From NCBI GenBank assembly GCA_033296885.1, contig MU863952.1, forward strand, positions 117,836 through 181,835: a stretch of 64,000 nt of DNA, in the 5' to 3' direction. Under the pieces are notes generated by a model that was not told where the DNA came from, searched no databases, and saw only the letters and a program-made list of their open reading frames with translations. This DNA comes from Triangularia verruculosa. Taxonomy: Eukaryota > Ascomycota > Sordariomycetes > Sordariales > Podosporaceae. A program made the translations under genes and the position numbers. Of the stretch, positions 9,821 to 21,317 are shown piece by piece (the stretch's first letter is position 1; the number at the start of each line of letters is the position of its first letter).

Positions 9821-12800
9821 ATGACGGACAGCATTGCAGGACAACAACGACACCAAGAGGAGAGGATCTATACCGAGAGTCCTTTCGACGGCTCAGCACA
9901 TGCATATACAGAAGGGGCAGCATCTACCCCACCGTTACCGAAGGAAAGCAAAAATGCATCCGATAGCAACGTCCAGAACAACGCTGCCGCCGTGGCAGGC
10001 GACGATGAGCCAACACCCAAGAGACCCAATGCTGTAACCAAACTGGTAAACAAGCTGGGTCTCGATGCTGCCACGTTAATCACCATGTTCAAGGGCTCGC
10101 TGCCCCCGATCATTGCCACCGCCATGTACCAATCCGCCCCCATCACCGCCTACTTCACGACGCTCGGCTACCTCGTACCCATCGTCAGCGTACTCGCGCT
10201 CGCCATCCTACCAAGGGGGAAATTCCTCATGAATTTTGTCCTAAATCTTTTCTCCGTCTGCCTCGGGGCGGCCATCTCCATGCTGGCACTCTGGTCAGCC
10301 GTCAAAGCGCGAGAAAACACCACGTCCTCTGCCCCTCGCCCACCGTCAGCAACAGGAGGCGGGCGGGCTTTGACTTCGGTGCCGTATAACTCGAGCCAGT
10401 CAGCTGTCTGTGCCGTGTGGCTGTTCTTCGGAATCTGGCTGGGAAACGTGTTGAGGGCTAAGCTACCAGCCTTCAACTTGCCCGTCATCATCTTCAGCAT
10501 CTTTATCAACGTTGCGGCGACCTATGGCCCTTTCATGACATCAACCGCTGCGGCACAGATTTTTGTCAAGGAGCTATTGACAGCCATGCTGGTGGCGTTG
10601 GCACTGGCACTGGCGGTTAACCTCTTTGTCTTCCCCGTCAACAGCCGACAGGTGGTGTTCAAGGAGTTTGAGGCCGCGATTGGGTTGCTGAGGGGGACAG
10701 TGAAGCTACAGAGGGCGTATCTGGTGTCACTGGAGAAGGAAGATATGTTTGCTGTTGCAAGCCATGCAACCGGTTTGGCAGCAGAGAAAGGACGGACGTT
10801 GACGAAGGAGGAGAGGGCTGCAAAAAAGCTACAAGAGACTGGGGATAAGCTTAGACAGCTGGCTGGGAAGATGCATGCTGATATGCCGTTCGCTAAAAGA
10901 GATTTCGCCTGGGGAAAGCTGGACGGTGATGATATCGGGCAGCTCTTCAAGTTATTTCGTAATGTTTACATACCTGTGTGAGTGTCTCTGCGTTCTGTAT
11001 TATCTTGTACCCTTCCGAAAGCTGGCTGACTGGATAGGCTTGGAATGATGACCATTATCGACATATTCAAGAGGGTATCAGAGCACCGTGGCTGGAACCG
11101 TTACGAGGGCGAAGAGGGGGACGATTTGGACGATGAGGAACTTGCCGCCAAAGAGAAAGAGAAAAGAGTTTGGAACGAGGTCATGAAGCAAATGCATGAA
11201 CCGTTCAAGATTTTGTCCGGGGCTATTGATGAAGGCCTGGAGCACGCCGGCATCTGCCTGGGCTTGTTGCCTCGGCCAAAAACGACGCGAGATGCTGAGG
11301 CCCAGGGGGAACAAATTCGACCTGGCGACCCCAGACTTGCGGAAATCATCGAAGAAAAGGTGGCCGCTTTCTACTCCAAGAAGGGAGAGCTACTACAAAC
11401 TTGGATCAGAGAGCGCGAGTTCCGGCTCGATGACGAGGACGACGAGGACGACGAGGTTGACGAGTTTGCGGCGGAACAGTGGGGGCGAGATCAGGCCCAG
11501 CTCTACATTGTTCTCTACATGGAGAATTTGATGCACGCGTCTGGCGAGGCTGTTCAAGCACTTGTCGCCTTTGCCGACAGGAAAGTTGCTGATGGGACCA
11601 TGTCCAAGAGTAGGCTCATCATACCCTCGAATAAACGACTGCGAAAATTAGTCATGTCGGTATTCGGGAACGGAGATTCGTCAGGAGAGGAGTCGCCGGA
11701 TCTCACAGAGACCAGAAACACTATCGTGTACTTTGGGGATGGCTACAACAGAAAGAAGGACCCGGAACACTTGCCGCCAGAAACATATTGGCAACATTTT
11801 GGCGAGGGGATACGCAAGATCTCTACGTTTTTTGCTTCGGAAGAGTCGGTGTTTGGGTTCAGAGCAGCCTGCGCTACCATGACGGTTGGCATTGTGGCCT
11901 TCCTCGAAGAAACCCAGCGTTTCTTCATGGAACAACGGCTGGTATGGGCAATGATCATTATTGCCCTTGGCATGACGATGAGTGGGTAGTCCTTTCTCGA
12001 TGTTGCTGTGCGGGAGTTATACTGACTTGTGTGAACAGCGTCGGGCCAGTCCTGCTTTGGCTTCCTCTGCCGAGTCGGAGGCACAGTCGTAGCCATGGTT
12101 TTGTCCTTGGTCATATGGTACATTGTCGACGAACGACCAGCAGGTGCGATTGTAATTATGTGGTTCTTCATCTTCATCAGCTACTACTTTTTCGTCAAAT
12201 ACCCTCGGTTCGTTCCAGCCATCATGATCACCATCGTCACCATAGTCCTCATCATCGGATACGAGCTTCAGACCATCCGACTTGGCAAGGAAGTTGCTGA
12301 ACGAACCGGACAACCCTGGTACCCAACATACCTGCTCGCACCTTATCGCCTGGCATGTGTGGCAGGTGGCAGTCTCGTCGCCTTCTTCTGGACCATCTTT
12401 CCGTTCCCGTTGACAGACAGAACGTGGCTCCGAAGAGATCTTTCAGCAACTCTTTACCTGGTGGCCAACTACTTTGGCGTCATCAGCAGCACGCTCCGTT
12501 CCAACCTCGACGATACCGCTGGAGATGTTGACATTCCCGGCACACCAGCCCATCGGCTTCGCAAGGTTGGCCGCAAAATCTTCGGCAAAGTCATGATGCT
12601 GGTTCCCTCCATGATGCAGCATTCCGAGTGGCAGAGATGGGAGCCAACGATAGGGGGGAAATTCCCCCGGGAAGCTTACGATGACATCATTGCGAGAAGC
12701 ACACGGATCATGGCCTATCTCACGTTGATCAGCTACACTCTGATGCATCCCACACGTGTCTATAATGCGGAAGGCGAGGACGACAACCCCCTCCACAGTC

Positions 12801-13465
12801 GCGAGTGGCTCAATGCTCTCGCCAAAGTACTCCGCACGCTGAGGCCGACGCATCACTCTATTCTGTCCACACTGACGCTGCTTTCAAATTCCCTCTTATC
12901 AGGACAGAGTCTACCCCCCTTCCTGCCCCTGCCAAGGCCATACGAGATGACCAAACGGCTGATGAGGCTGTCACACGCTCCTATCCATGATGAAAATGCC
13001 GATGACGAGCATCGCAACAATTATTATGATGAATCCGATGACGAATTGGAAGAGATGGGCGGCGCGCCCATCAGGCTGGTCAACTCGCGGACGGGAAGGG
13101 ATGACGAGGACGAGGACAGGCTGCTCCGTAAACGAACCACGCGCTCGAAGCAGAGGTTGGATCACATCCCCGAGGATGGCGAAGGCAGCTCAAGGGCAAA
13201 GACGGGACCGCGACGGGGGCCATTGGCGGTGAATATACTGGATCCTCGAAACATGGAGCAGCCGGGATACACCGAGTTCGCCGTGCTGCAGGTGTGCACC
13301 ACGTTGGTATGTGACGACCTGGAGGGACTGGTGAAGGCGGTGGGCGGGTTGGTCGGGGTGGTGGATTTCAGTTTTAGGTATGGGGGGGAAGGGGGGAGTG
13401 GGACTTCGTTGGATACCAAGAGTGTGGTTAGTACTGGGTCTGGGGGATTCAGAAGAAGGAGATGA
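9821..13465 (+). CDS. fungal ArAE/FUSC-type multi-pass membrane protein (putative ER transporter family)
   Basis: The predicted protein has 1175 residues in three exons: 9821-10977, 11038-11981 and 12039-13465. Intron 1 has GTGAGT and a GCTGACT branch. Intron 2 needs the weak donor GTGGGT at 11982, which joins MTMT to SGQSCFGFLCRVGG in frame. An acidic, polar N-terminus precedes about six hydrophobic helices (from ITMFKGSLPPIIATAMYQ to NVAATYGPFMTSTAAAQIFV). Then comes a cytoplasmic charged region with a DDEDDEDDEVDE run, a second helix block (FRAACATMTVGIVAFLEE to IMITIVTIVLIIGYELQ), and a C-terminal soluble domain with KQRLDHIPEDGEGSS. This layout matches fungal proteins with the 6TM ArAE_2_N, FUSC_2 and ArAE_2 domains, related to aromatic-acid exporters and often called Brefeldin A sensitivity-like. 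The substrate is unknown. Confidence 0.85.
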
Positions 13466-14226
13466 AATTGGCAGAGAGAACCGGCGAGCTTTGGAAGATG
13501 GGTGGATAGGTTGTTTATTAATACTTGATGTGTTGAAATATTTGGAATGAACCGTTCAAATATGACCAAAAAATCTCAAAAGGCTATGACAGAGATACTC
13601 CTTCGGACTATGCCCTCTTGTGTGTTGACCTGTCATTGAGACGCATCTCTAGCAAAGTTTCCAAGCGATTGGACAGAGGTGACACGGCAATACGATTCGC
13701 TGACCACCCTCTGTCCCCGCGTGATATGAGTGATGACATACGACTCGTGGAATCGGACCTGTAGAGTTGCACAAAGGGAGTCAAGGCAAAAGTGTGTGTG
13801 TGTGTTGTTGTTCCAATAACAATTAATTCCCGCTCGCTTGCAAAAACCGCATTTGCTCGCTCGACTTGTCTAATTGCTTCTAGGCTTCCCCCCTCTTTTC
13901 TTTCTCTTGAACTCTATACTCTATTTCCCTTCTACCCAGCTCTATTTTGTTCGCTTTATTTGGGTATCGCCCCCCCCCCCCCCCTCCCGCCTTTCCAAAT
14001 CATCAATGGGTTGTTGGTTCTACTCCTTTTCTTGTCGTCGTCGTTTGCTGGGTGTTTTGCTGTGTTTTGAGGTGGGTGGGGTATATACAAAGCCAACCTC
14101 TTTTTGTTTATCTTTTTCTTTTTTTTTTTTTTTAAAAAAAAATTCCCATTCATGATTTCCCGAATCATTTTTTTCTCCAAGAGCAAAGATGGAGAAAAAA
14201 AGAAAAGAAATATAGTTTTTTTTTTT
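13466..14226. other. convergent intergenic region with homopolymer runs
   Basis: The 3' ends of the transporter and desaturase genes meet here. It contains a run of 15 C (13970-13984), 15 T followed by 9 A (14119-14142) and a pyrimidine-rich segment from about 13870. No coding potential is visible. Confidence 0.5.
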
Positions 14227-15490
14227 TTAATTGCTCTCGGCCCACTTGAGCGCGCCCGGCTCGTTGGGGTCGGCCTCGACGTACTTGCACGTCGTGAAGG
14301 TCTTCCACAGCGAGCCGAGGAAGGAGCCCTTCTCCTGACGGTAGAGGTCGCCGACGACGGGCTTGATGGCCTCGGTGGCCTCCTCGGCCTTGTAGAAGGG
14401 GATGCGACTGGGGGAACGAAGGCTGTTAGCGACAAGAAAGGCATGACAACAAGGCCGGATGAGGTAAAACTTACGGGAAGAGATGGTGGACGACGTGGGT
14501 GTCGATGATGCCGTGGAAAAGGTGACGGCCGACGAAGCCAAAGTCGCGGTCGACCGTGGCGAGGGCGCCCTTCACGAAGGTCCAGTTCTCGGCGTCAAAG
14601 TGGGGGACGTCGGGGTGGGTGTGGTGGAGGTAGGTGATGGCGACCAACCAGTGGTGGACCCAGAAGTAGGCCTGGCCGTACATGAGGAACACCGTCTTCC
14701 AGCCGACGACGGTCGAGGCGAGGTAGAGGCAGTAGGCGACAATGGCGAGGCCAATGTCGGTGATCAGGACGTAGATGGCCTCGCTGGGGCGGAAGACGGC
14801 GCTGGTGGGCTCGAAGTGGCTGACGCGGAGCCAGCCGCCCTCGCGCTGCTTGCTGGCGGGACCGGCGGTGGCGTTGAACATGAGGTACATCTGCCAACCG
14901 GCGAGCTGGTGGAGAAGGAGCTTGACGAGCTGGACGACGGGGACGTCCTCAAACAGCTCGCGGTCGAGGTAGAGATCGGCAAGGCGGCGCTTCTGGCGGT
15001 CCTCCTTGGTGGCGGGGACGAAGGCCATGTCCTTCTCCATGTGACCGGTGAAACGATGATGGCGATGGTGGGAGAACTTCCAGGAGAAGTAGGGCACCAT
15101 AAGGGCAGAGTGAAGCACCCAGCCAACAACGTCGTTGAAGTTTTGGTGCTTGGAGAAGGCACCGTGGCCGGCCTCGTGAGCCAAGATCCAGACGCCAGTC
15201 AGGACGAGGCCCTGGAGGTAGCCATAGAGGGCCCAGGCAAGACCGCGGACGATGCTGTCGCTGATCTGGGGAATGTAGGTGAAGGCAGCCCAACCAAGGA
15301 CGCCGGCCATGGTGAGGTCGCGGACGACATAGGCCATCGAGTGGAGGACGGTTGGCTCGAAGCAGTGGGCGGGAATGGCATCGCGAATGGTCTGAATGTC
15401 GGGGTATTCGACCGCCTTGGTCTTCAGCACGCCATTGGCACTGCCGTTGGCCTTGCGACTCCTTGTCTCGGTGGTGGTAGCAGTCGCCAT
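14227..15490 (-). CDS. membrane fatty acid desaturase, delta-12/omega-3 (Fm1-like) clade
   Basis: The predicted protein has 398 residues from exons 14475-15490 and 14227-14407. The 67-nt intron (GTAAGT, CGCTAACA, CCCCAG) falls just after the third histidine box. Three boxes that bind the di-iron centre are present: HEAGH at 105-109, HHRHH at 141-145 and HVVHH at 332-336. Four or more hydrophobic helices lie around them. Such enzymes insert the delta-12 double bond into oleate in the ER membrane, and some also add the omega-3 bond of linolenate. The segments PDIQTIRDAIPAHCF and FYKAEEATEAIKPVVGD, and the short C-terminus ending in a P-G-A-L-K-W pattern, resemble the Fusarium bifunctional delta-12/omega-3 desaturase more than the strict delta-12 type, which has a longer C-terminus. 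The stop codon runs directly into a genomic poly(A) tract on the sense strand. Confidence 0.88.
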
Positions 15491-17557
15491 GTTGGGCAGA
15501 TGGTGGGAAACCGTTCTATGGATCTGGGAGGAGAGAGCCAAATCCACAAAGACGGAGATGCGTTGGAGAGAAGTAAGAAACCGGAGAGAGGGAGGAGGAG
15601 GAGGAATTGGGCGAGAAAAAGAGGGACAGGAGGAGAAAATAAACTTCTTCCACCGCCCACTCGAGCGAAACCCTGGACCAGGGACCACCAGCATCTGTCC
15701 GCTTTTCTTCCATTTTTATTTTTTTTTACTTAGGTTTGGCTCCTGAGGGTGGCAGGGACCCTGCATTTGCCTGCGTGTCTGTCAACGGTGTCATCCCATG
15801 GCTCCCCTGTCCCTCGGGCTCACGAGCCCCACGTTTCTCCTCCTTTTTCTCTTGTCCCCAGTTCTGGACCAGGCCAACAGAGGGCAATCTAGCCTCAAAA
15901 GAACGGGTCCCTTGGCTTGGAGTTGGCGCGGGCGAGCTGCGTGTGCTACAGTGCCAGGACGCGATTAAGATTGCAAAAACCAATGTTTTTTGCCGCTGCA
16001 ATTGGCGCTGCTGATTGGGCCATCCTCGATAAGGGCCCCAGAAAAAAAATAGAGTTGAAAGGGGAAAAGGCGGTCACTGCGGATAGGTGGCATGGACTGA
16101 CACGGGTTCAAACAGGGGACGAAGTGACCCCTTGCGGCGCACATGCAACAGACGGACAGACGGTGGCAGTCGCTCATGTTTCACAACAGATTGTCCTTTT
16201 GCTGGAGAGGCAAAAGGGCGATTTGCGAAGCCAAACTTCCAAAATGCCATGTCCCCCAAGTGCGATAAGCATCCAGATCCAATTGAGGCTCCAAGCCCGA
16301 GGACCCTGGATCTACAGCCATCTGGCCTCGATGTGGAGGTTGGGCCGCTGTAATCGTTTCACTCCGACTGGTTCGCCCAAGAGGGGCTATTCCCGATTTC
16401 CCCAACGAGCTCACATATCCGCTCCACACTTGCCAACAGAAAAAACAGAAAGGGGGGTGGCCAAGGACATGAGCAGGAACCCCCAGCCGAGGGCAAACCA
16501 ACGCGCACGCAGAGCTCGTGATAATTATCGGAGAACAACATTCGAGTAGTTACTTTGTGTAGCCCATACAGGTAGGGAAACACCCGGTTTGGGCCTCTGC
16601 CTTACCGTTATGCGCAGTATGGTACAACGGACCGTTCTTCATCTCGACTTGACGTGCCCGTCGTCGTGTCCAGTCTCCTTCCGCCCGCCCGCCTATCGGC
16701 TTCGTCTTGATCGATAGGTTGACACTGCAGATAATCTGGACCCTCCACACTAAAAGTGAACCCCTACCGCCCGTTTTCTTAATGCATAAAAGGTCTCAGA
16801 TTCGCCAAGATTCTCGTCACGCACATGATATATATTCTTCCTCTCTCTGTTTTTGCCTCTCCCCCTCTGTGCTTTTGCTGTACCTGTTACAAAACCCCAT
16901 CCTCTTGGGGGAAAGCAAAACCCAAGTCCATTCCTCCCTGAACAGCCATCATGAAAACCGGTAGTAATTTATCCCTGTTCCAGCAAATCAGCCCACGTTA
17001 ATTCCAGCGCCCCCTACAGAACCCATATCCCAGGCTATTCCCAAGCGCCCCATCTCATTCACATCGTAAACAGTATACTCCATCACATTCCTGCGTCGTG
17101 TCCAGGCACCAATGTCGTGCCTCTCGACCTGTCGAATCTCCATATAGCATCGTGTGTTGAAAAAGCAAACGTTATTTGCGCCCCATTCCCATACCTTAAA
17201 AGATACAAAGCAACCAAACCGTGACCGCATATTGGATGTAATGGATGTCTGATAAATATCCATGACCAAAAAAAGAGAGGTTCCCTGACTACCGAAAGCA
17301 AATAGCTATCATCAAATGCCGTGATTAACCACAGCGTCGGCCTTCCATTCGAGTCCATGAGGCAGTTGTGTCTGTGTGCCGATCAAATGGAGACCGGCAT
17401 GGTAAGTGTACAAGGTAGTAAAGATGAAGAAGACCGATAGCAAAAAGGGGTATCAATATCGTTTAGAAATAGTGATCGTAATCGAATGTAAGCAGGCAGC
17501 TGCACTGCTAGCGTCTTGCAGCCTCGTTGGCACCAGCGCAGCATCTCGGGGAAATCT
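15491..17557. other. 2-kb intergenic region, desaturase promoter and transcription-factor 3' end
   Basis: The right part should hold the 3' UTR of the C2H2 factor gene and the left part the desaturase leader and promoter, including the purine/pyrimidine-rich run at 15570-15650. Open frames here, up to 210 codons at 15917-16549, lack domain pattern and are taken as chance. Confidence 0.45.
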
Positions 17558-20500
17558 TCAATCGTAGATCATGACAGACTTCTCAGCTCGCACTCGCATG
17601 TGGCTGGCATGGGTCTCCAGACAGGCGGTGATGAGGCGAGTCACTGCAGGCGATATAGTTAGCGATCATTCAACCAGCATGTCACCAACCCCCGACGAGA
17701 CTATACGTACCTGGCCATACAGCAGCTTTGTCAAACATGTAGGCTGTGACTCTGAGCAGGTTTGCCGCGTAGCCAGGGTTGCCGTCGAGCTGAGGTCTGC
17801 TGTCCATGCCCGTTACCACTCCATCGCCACCGATCATGTCCTGGTTCATCTTCGTCTCGGCGCCTCGGATGATGCCGTCAATCTTTCCAAGCAACTTCAC
17901 GTCTTCCTCCTCAAGGAGCATGATGGCAGGGACCTGTGTGAGATCGACGCTGTCCCGCCCCAGAATACCCAAATAACGCCCGACGCGGTCCTGCAGTGTG
18001 GCAGCCCACTCTGCCAAGACTTGGGCACAGTCGAAGACACAGAGGGTCGATTGCAGTGGCAGCTCGCGGCTGGTCAGGTTGGCAAATGTTACGCCTAGCT
18101 TGTCCGAGACCAAAAGGGACTCGGCCGCAAAGAAGGCCGCTTTCCGCAGATGCTTTTCTCTGCGCGTCGTTGATCGAGTGTTCGAGGCCTGTAGCATCGA
18201 GGATGGCTGTTGTTGGGTGACGGCAGCAGGATCAATAGACCCAGGCTGCGAGAACTTGGACGCGGCAAAGCCAGGAGACGAAGTTTGCGTTAGCGGGGAG
18301 TCGACACAGTGAGAGCTTACTCCGGAGGCATCTGACTGATCCGTTGCGGTTGAGTCGGTGTTCGAAGCCGGCGAATGCTCGGCATGTTGAATGATCTCGG
18401 ATCCTCTCGCCAGTTCCTCGGCCATGCCGTCCCAGTCCCGCTGCCAGAACTTCTCCTTGGACCGCGACAGGTTTACAAACAAGCGCACATAGGCCAGGTC
18501 AAGCATGGTGATGGCATCGGCCGAGAGAGGCCCCAGGCCGTAAGGGTTGGGACGTTCCGCGCTGTGGTGAGGGTTACTTGCCCAGGCTGCGTGCCACGCC
18601 CGAAGAGCTGGTTCGATATGCCGATGCATCTTTTCGGTTTCTTCGTTGGTCCAAACCTTGTTGTGGTGCCGCTGGCGTGTCTCCCATATGTAATTGTGCA
18701 GGGCATTGATCAGGACTAGACAGCCAAAACTACTGGGTTTCAGGTTGCTCTTGGGCAGGTCGCCCGGATTAACCGCTCTGCCAACCGGTTGGTGAACGTT
18801 CTTGAGAGCCAAGTTCTTCTGCTCCTTCTCGTTTGTACGAAGCAGCTCGCCCAGTGCTTCATGGAACGTCATGCGGTTGTGGTTTGCCGCCAGGGCACCG
18901 CCCTTGGACTGAAAGATAGAGGCAGACTCGGCAGCGAAAAGCTCCTCGTCGCAGGGAAGATCAAGATAGATCTCGGAGTTTGTGAGCGCCGGGGTGTGGT
19001 TGTATGCTGATACGAGGAGACTAGAAAGTATAAAGACAGCATAAAGAGTACGTTTTCTTTCCTCGGCCGCCTTCCAGCGCAACCACTCGACCTGTGCGTC
19101 AGCTTCCTTCCTTGCGGTTCCGCTCCAGCCGGCATCCACATCCATCATGTCAACATCTCTGGCAGACTCGGGTCGTGGCGCACGCAAGAGCTCGGCTCCT
19201 TGCGCAAGACTTACTAGCGCAGCGGCATGGGTTGTTGCGATCTCTCCGGACCGTTTGTCTCCGCAATTATGACCATACACAACATTCAGAAGCATAGCCT
19301 GAACCAACCACACGGGAGTCTCGACGGAAGGGTCCTGCTGATGTGAATTCTGGTCCGACAGGGGAGTTCGTCGGATAGACTCTGCCTTTCTTACGTTCGC
19401 TTTCCTCCGCTCGTCGAGGTACAACTGGATCATTTTCTTCGCTAACCCAAACAACTCCATCGACGCCTGATGTTCCAACTCAAACAAGGCACCAATGGCC
19501 GCCATAGAAAGAAGCAAGCACCCACTCCCACCAATGCCGCTGTTTCGCCCGTCAGCTGATTGCGGCGAGGTCTCGAACGAAAGCGTCGGAACGTGGACAA
19601 ACGGCAGATGGGGGTGGAAGTAGCGCAAGTAGGCGCCAACATATCGCTGGAGGTCTCGTGTGCTCGGGAGGCTGCTGCTGCTGTTCTGTTCGGAGCTGCT
19701 CGCGTTCGTCGGTGGCTGCGCGGTCAGCGGCGAGTTCGGCGTCGCAAACGAGTATCTGCGCGCACCGAAAGCGGACGCCTGGGAGGCCGAGAGGGCACCT
19801 AGGATGGCATTTCTTGTTGAATCAGTGATTGTCGAGACGGGTAAGGTGCCATGATTACTACCATTCATCGAGGACGGCGTCTCCGGACCGGCACCCATAT
19901 TAAGAGTTTGACTCAGATTTTGATTGTTCAAGCCTGAAAGGATTGAAGGACTCAGCGAGCTGAGAGAAGGAGGAGGTGTCGAAAAGTAGCCATCGCCGAT
20001 AGACTTGCCCGTCGGTGGGGGTTGTGGCGAAAGAGGAGCGCCATTGAGGAGATCTGGAAACACTGAGCCGCCCATATCGAGTGAAAAGGGGTTGCCCATC
20101 TGTGGCGGGCCCATGATAGAAGGCTGCCACACGACGGTCGAGACTGATTGGTGGTTGGAACCATCCACCATGACGTCGCTGATGCCGCTTTGGCTGGTGG
20201 TGCTGATGGCCGAGGGTGAAGAGCCATCAACTGCGTTCTCATTAGGCCCGGTGTTGAACGACATTTGGTTTTCAAAACCATTCAACCACTCGAACCCATC
20301 ATCCAGCGGTTGTGTGCTGGTCATGTCGGAGAGCCCGTGTGTAAACGGAGACAACGGGTCAATGGACATTGGTGGAGGTGAATCACTATAGTGCAGTGCG
20401 TTCGGATTGATAGTCGAGCCTGTGGCAGGGCCGAAGAAAAGATCACTGTATTCCATGTCCGGGCCGAACTGCAGAGGGGGTGCCGTCCGAAGACCACCAG

Positions 20501-21317
20501 TGAAGTCCATGCTGATACCATGGGTCTCCAGCTTGGGAAGGCCATGGGGAGCGCCCCTCTGGGCCATAGCCGCGGCCATGCCATAAGCGTCAAAGTTGTT
20601 GTGCACGGGGAGGCCAACCAAGCTGGCATGGCGGCTGTGCGTGGGCGGAATCCCCCTCTGAACCTGCAGATTCGAAGCAAGCAACGTCTGCATCGCAGCA
20701 GGGTCGATGTGGCTAATAGTGTTCGCCCGGGGTCTCATGGACGCGGCATTGCTATTGGTGGCGGTGGCGGCGGCACTCGGACCGGCAATACTGTTCTTGC
20801 GGACACGACTGGCACCGGGGGTGGCCCCGCTGGCGCTCTCACGACGATTGCGTGGGCGGGAGGATGGAGTTGTGGTCTGATGGAGCTTCTGCTGGTGTCG
20901 CAACAGCAGGTCGCGGCGAGCAAAACAGCGCGTGCACTCGGGACACTCAAACGGCTTTTCCTTGGTGTGCGACCGCTCGTGGCGCTTCAGATGTTCCAAC
21001 CGGGCGAACGAGCGCTGGCAGGTGCCGCAAACATGAGGGCGTGGTTTGTCAGTCTTGGGCGGAGGGAAGTTGGCTGCAGGAACCTTTGTGTTGACCGTGA
21101 TCGTTGAGGCTTTTTCTCGCCGAAACGGCGAGCACTTGTCAGTTTCGCAAGATCAATCAAGACGGGCTGTTCCAGACGACGGTGTCTGGCAAGACATACC
21201 AACTTCATCACCGACGGGCGCAGTGCCGCCAGCGGCAGTGGCCGACGCAGAGGCAGCAGAATTGGACATGGCGGCGACACCCTCGAGCTTGCTGCCAGCG
21301 TCACTCGACACAGTCAT
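17558..21317 (-). CDS. Adr1-type C2H2 zinc-finger transcription factor with fungal regulatory domain
   Basis: The predicted protein has 1188 residues in three exons: 21200-21317, 17711-21073 and 17558-17643. Intron 1 (126 nt) has GTATGT, ACTGACA and GCAG; intron 2 (67 nt) has GTACGT, GCTAACT and TGCAG. Two adjacent C2H2 fingers lie near the N-terminus: C55/C58/H71/H75 and C83/C86/H99/H104, with a TKEKPFE-like linker. FARLEHLKRH and FARRDLLLRH match the DNA-contact helices of the Adr1 class. A basic segment with NRRES follows, then a long Ser/Pro/Asn-rich region. From about residue 500 there is a helical fungal_trans-like domain (PFVHVPTLSF, RRKANVRKAESIRR, EIYLDLPCDEELF). A conserved tail, VTRLITACLETHASHMR, closes the protein. 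It is expected in the nucleus; the target genes are not inferable. About 6 kb upstream is gene-free. Confidence 0.87.

Noticed and set aside
13970..14142. Poly-C and poly-T/poly-A runs as a possible regulatory structure or origin
   Set aside because: Simple homopolymers in a convergent intergenic region; nothing else supports a function.
14483..15733. 416-codon plus-strand frame rich in Gly, Val, Asp and Glu
   Set aside because: It is the antisense of the desaturase coding sequence; its composition follows from GC-rich codon use on the other strand.
16090..16125. GGTTCAAAC as a tRNA element
   Set aside because: Flanking bases do not pair as a T stem and no cloverleaf is possible.
15917..16549. 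210-codon plus-strand frame between the desaturase and C2H2 genes
   Set aside because: No domain pattern, irregular composition, and it lies in presumed UTR/promoter sequence.
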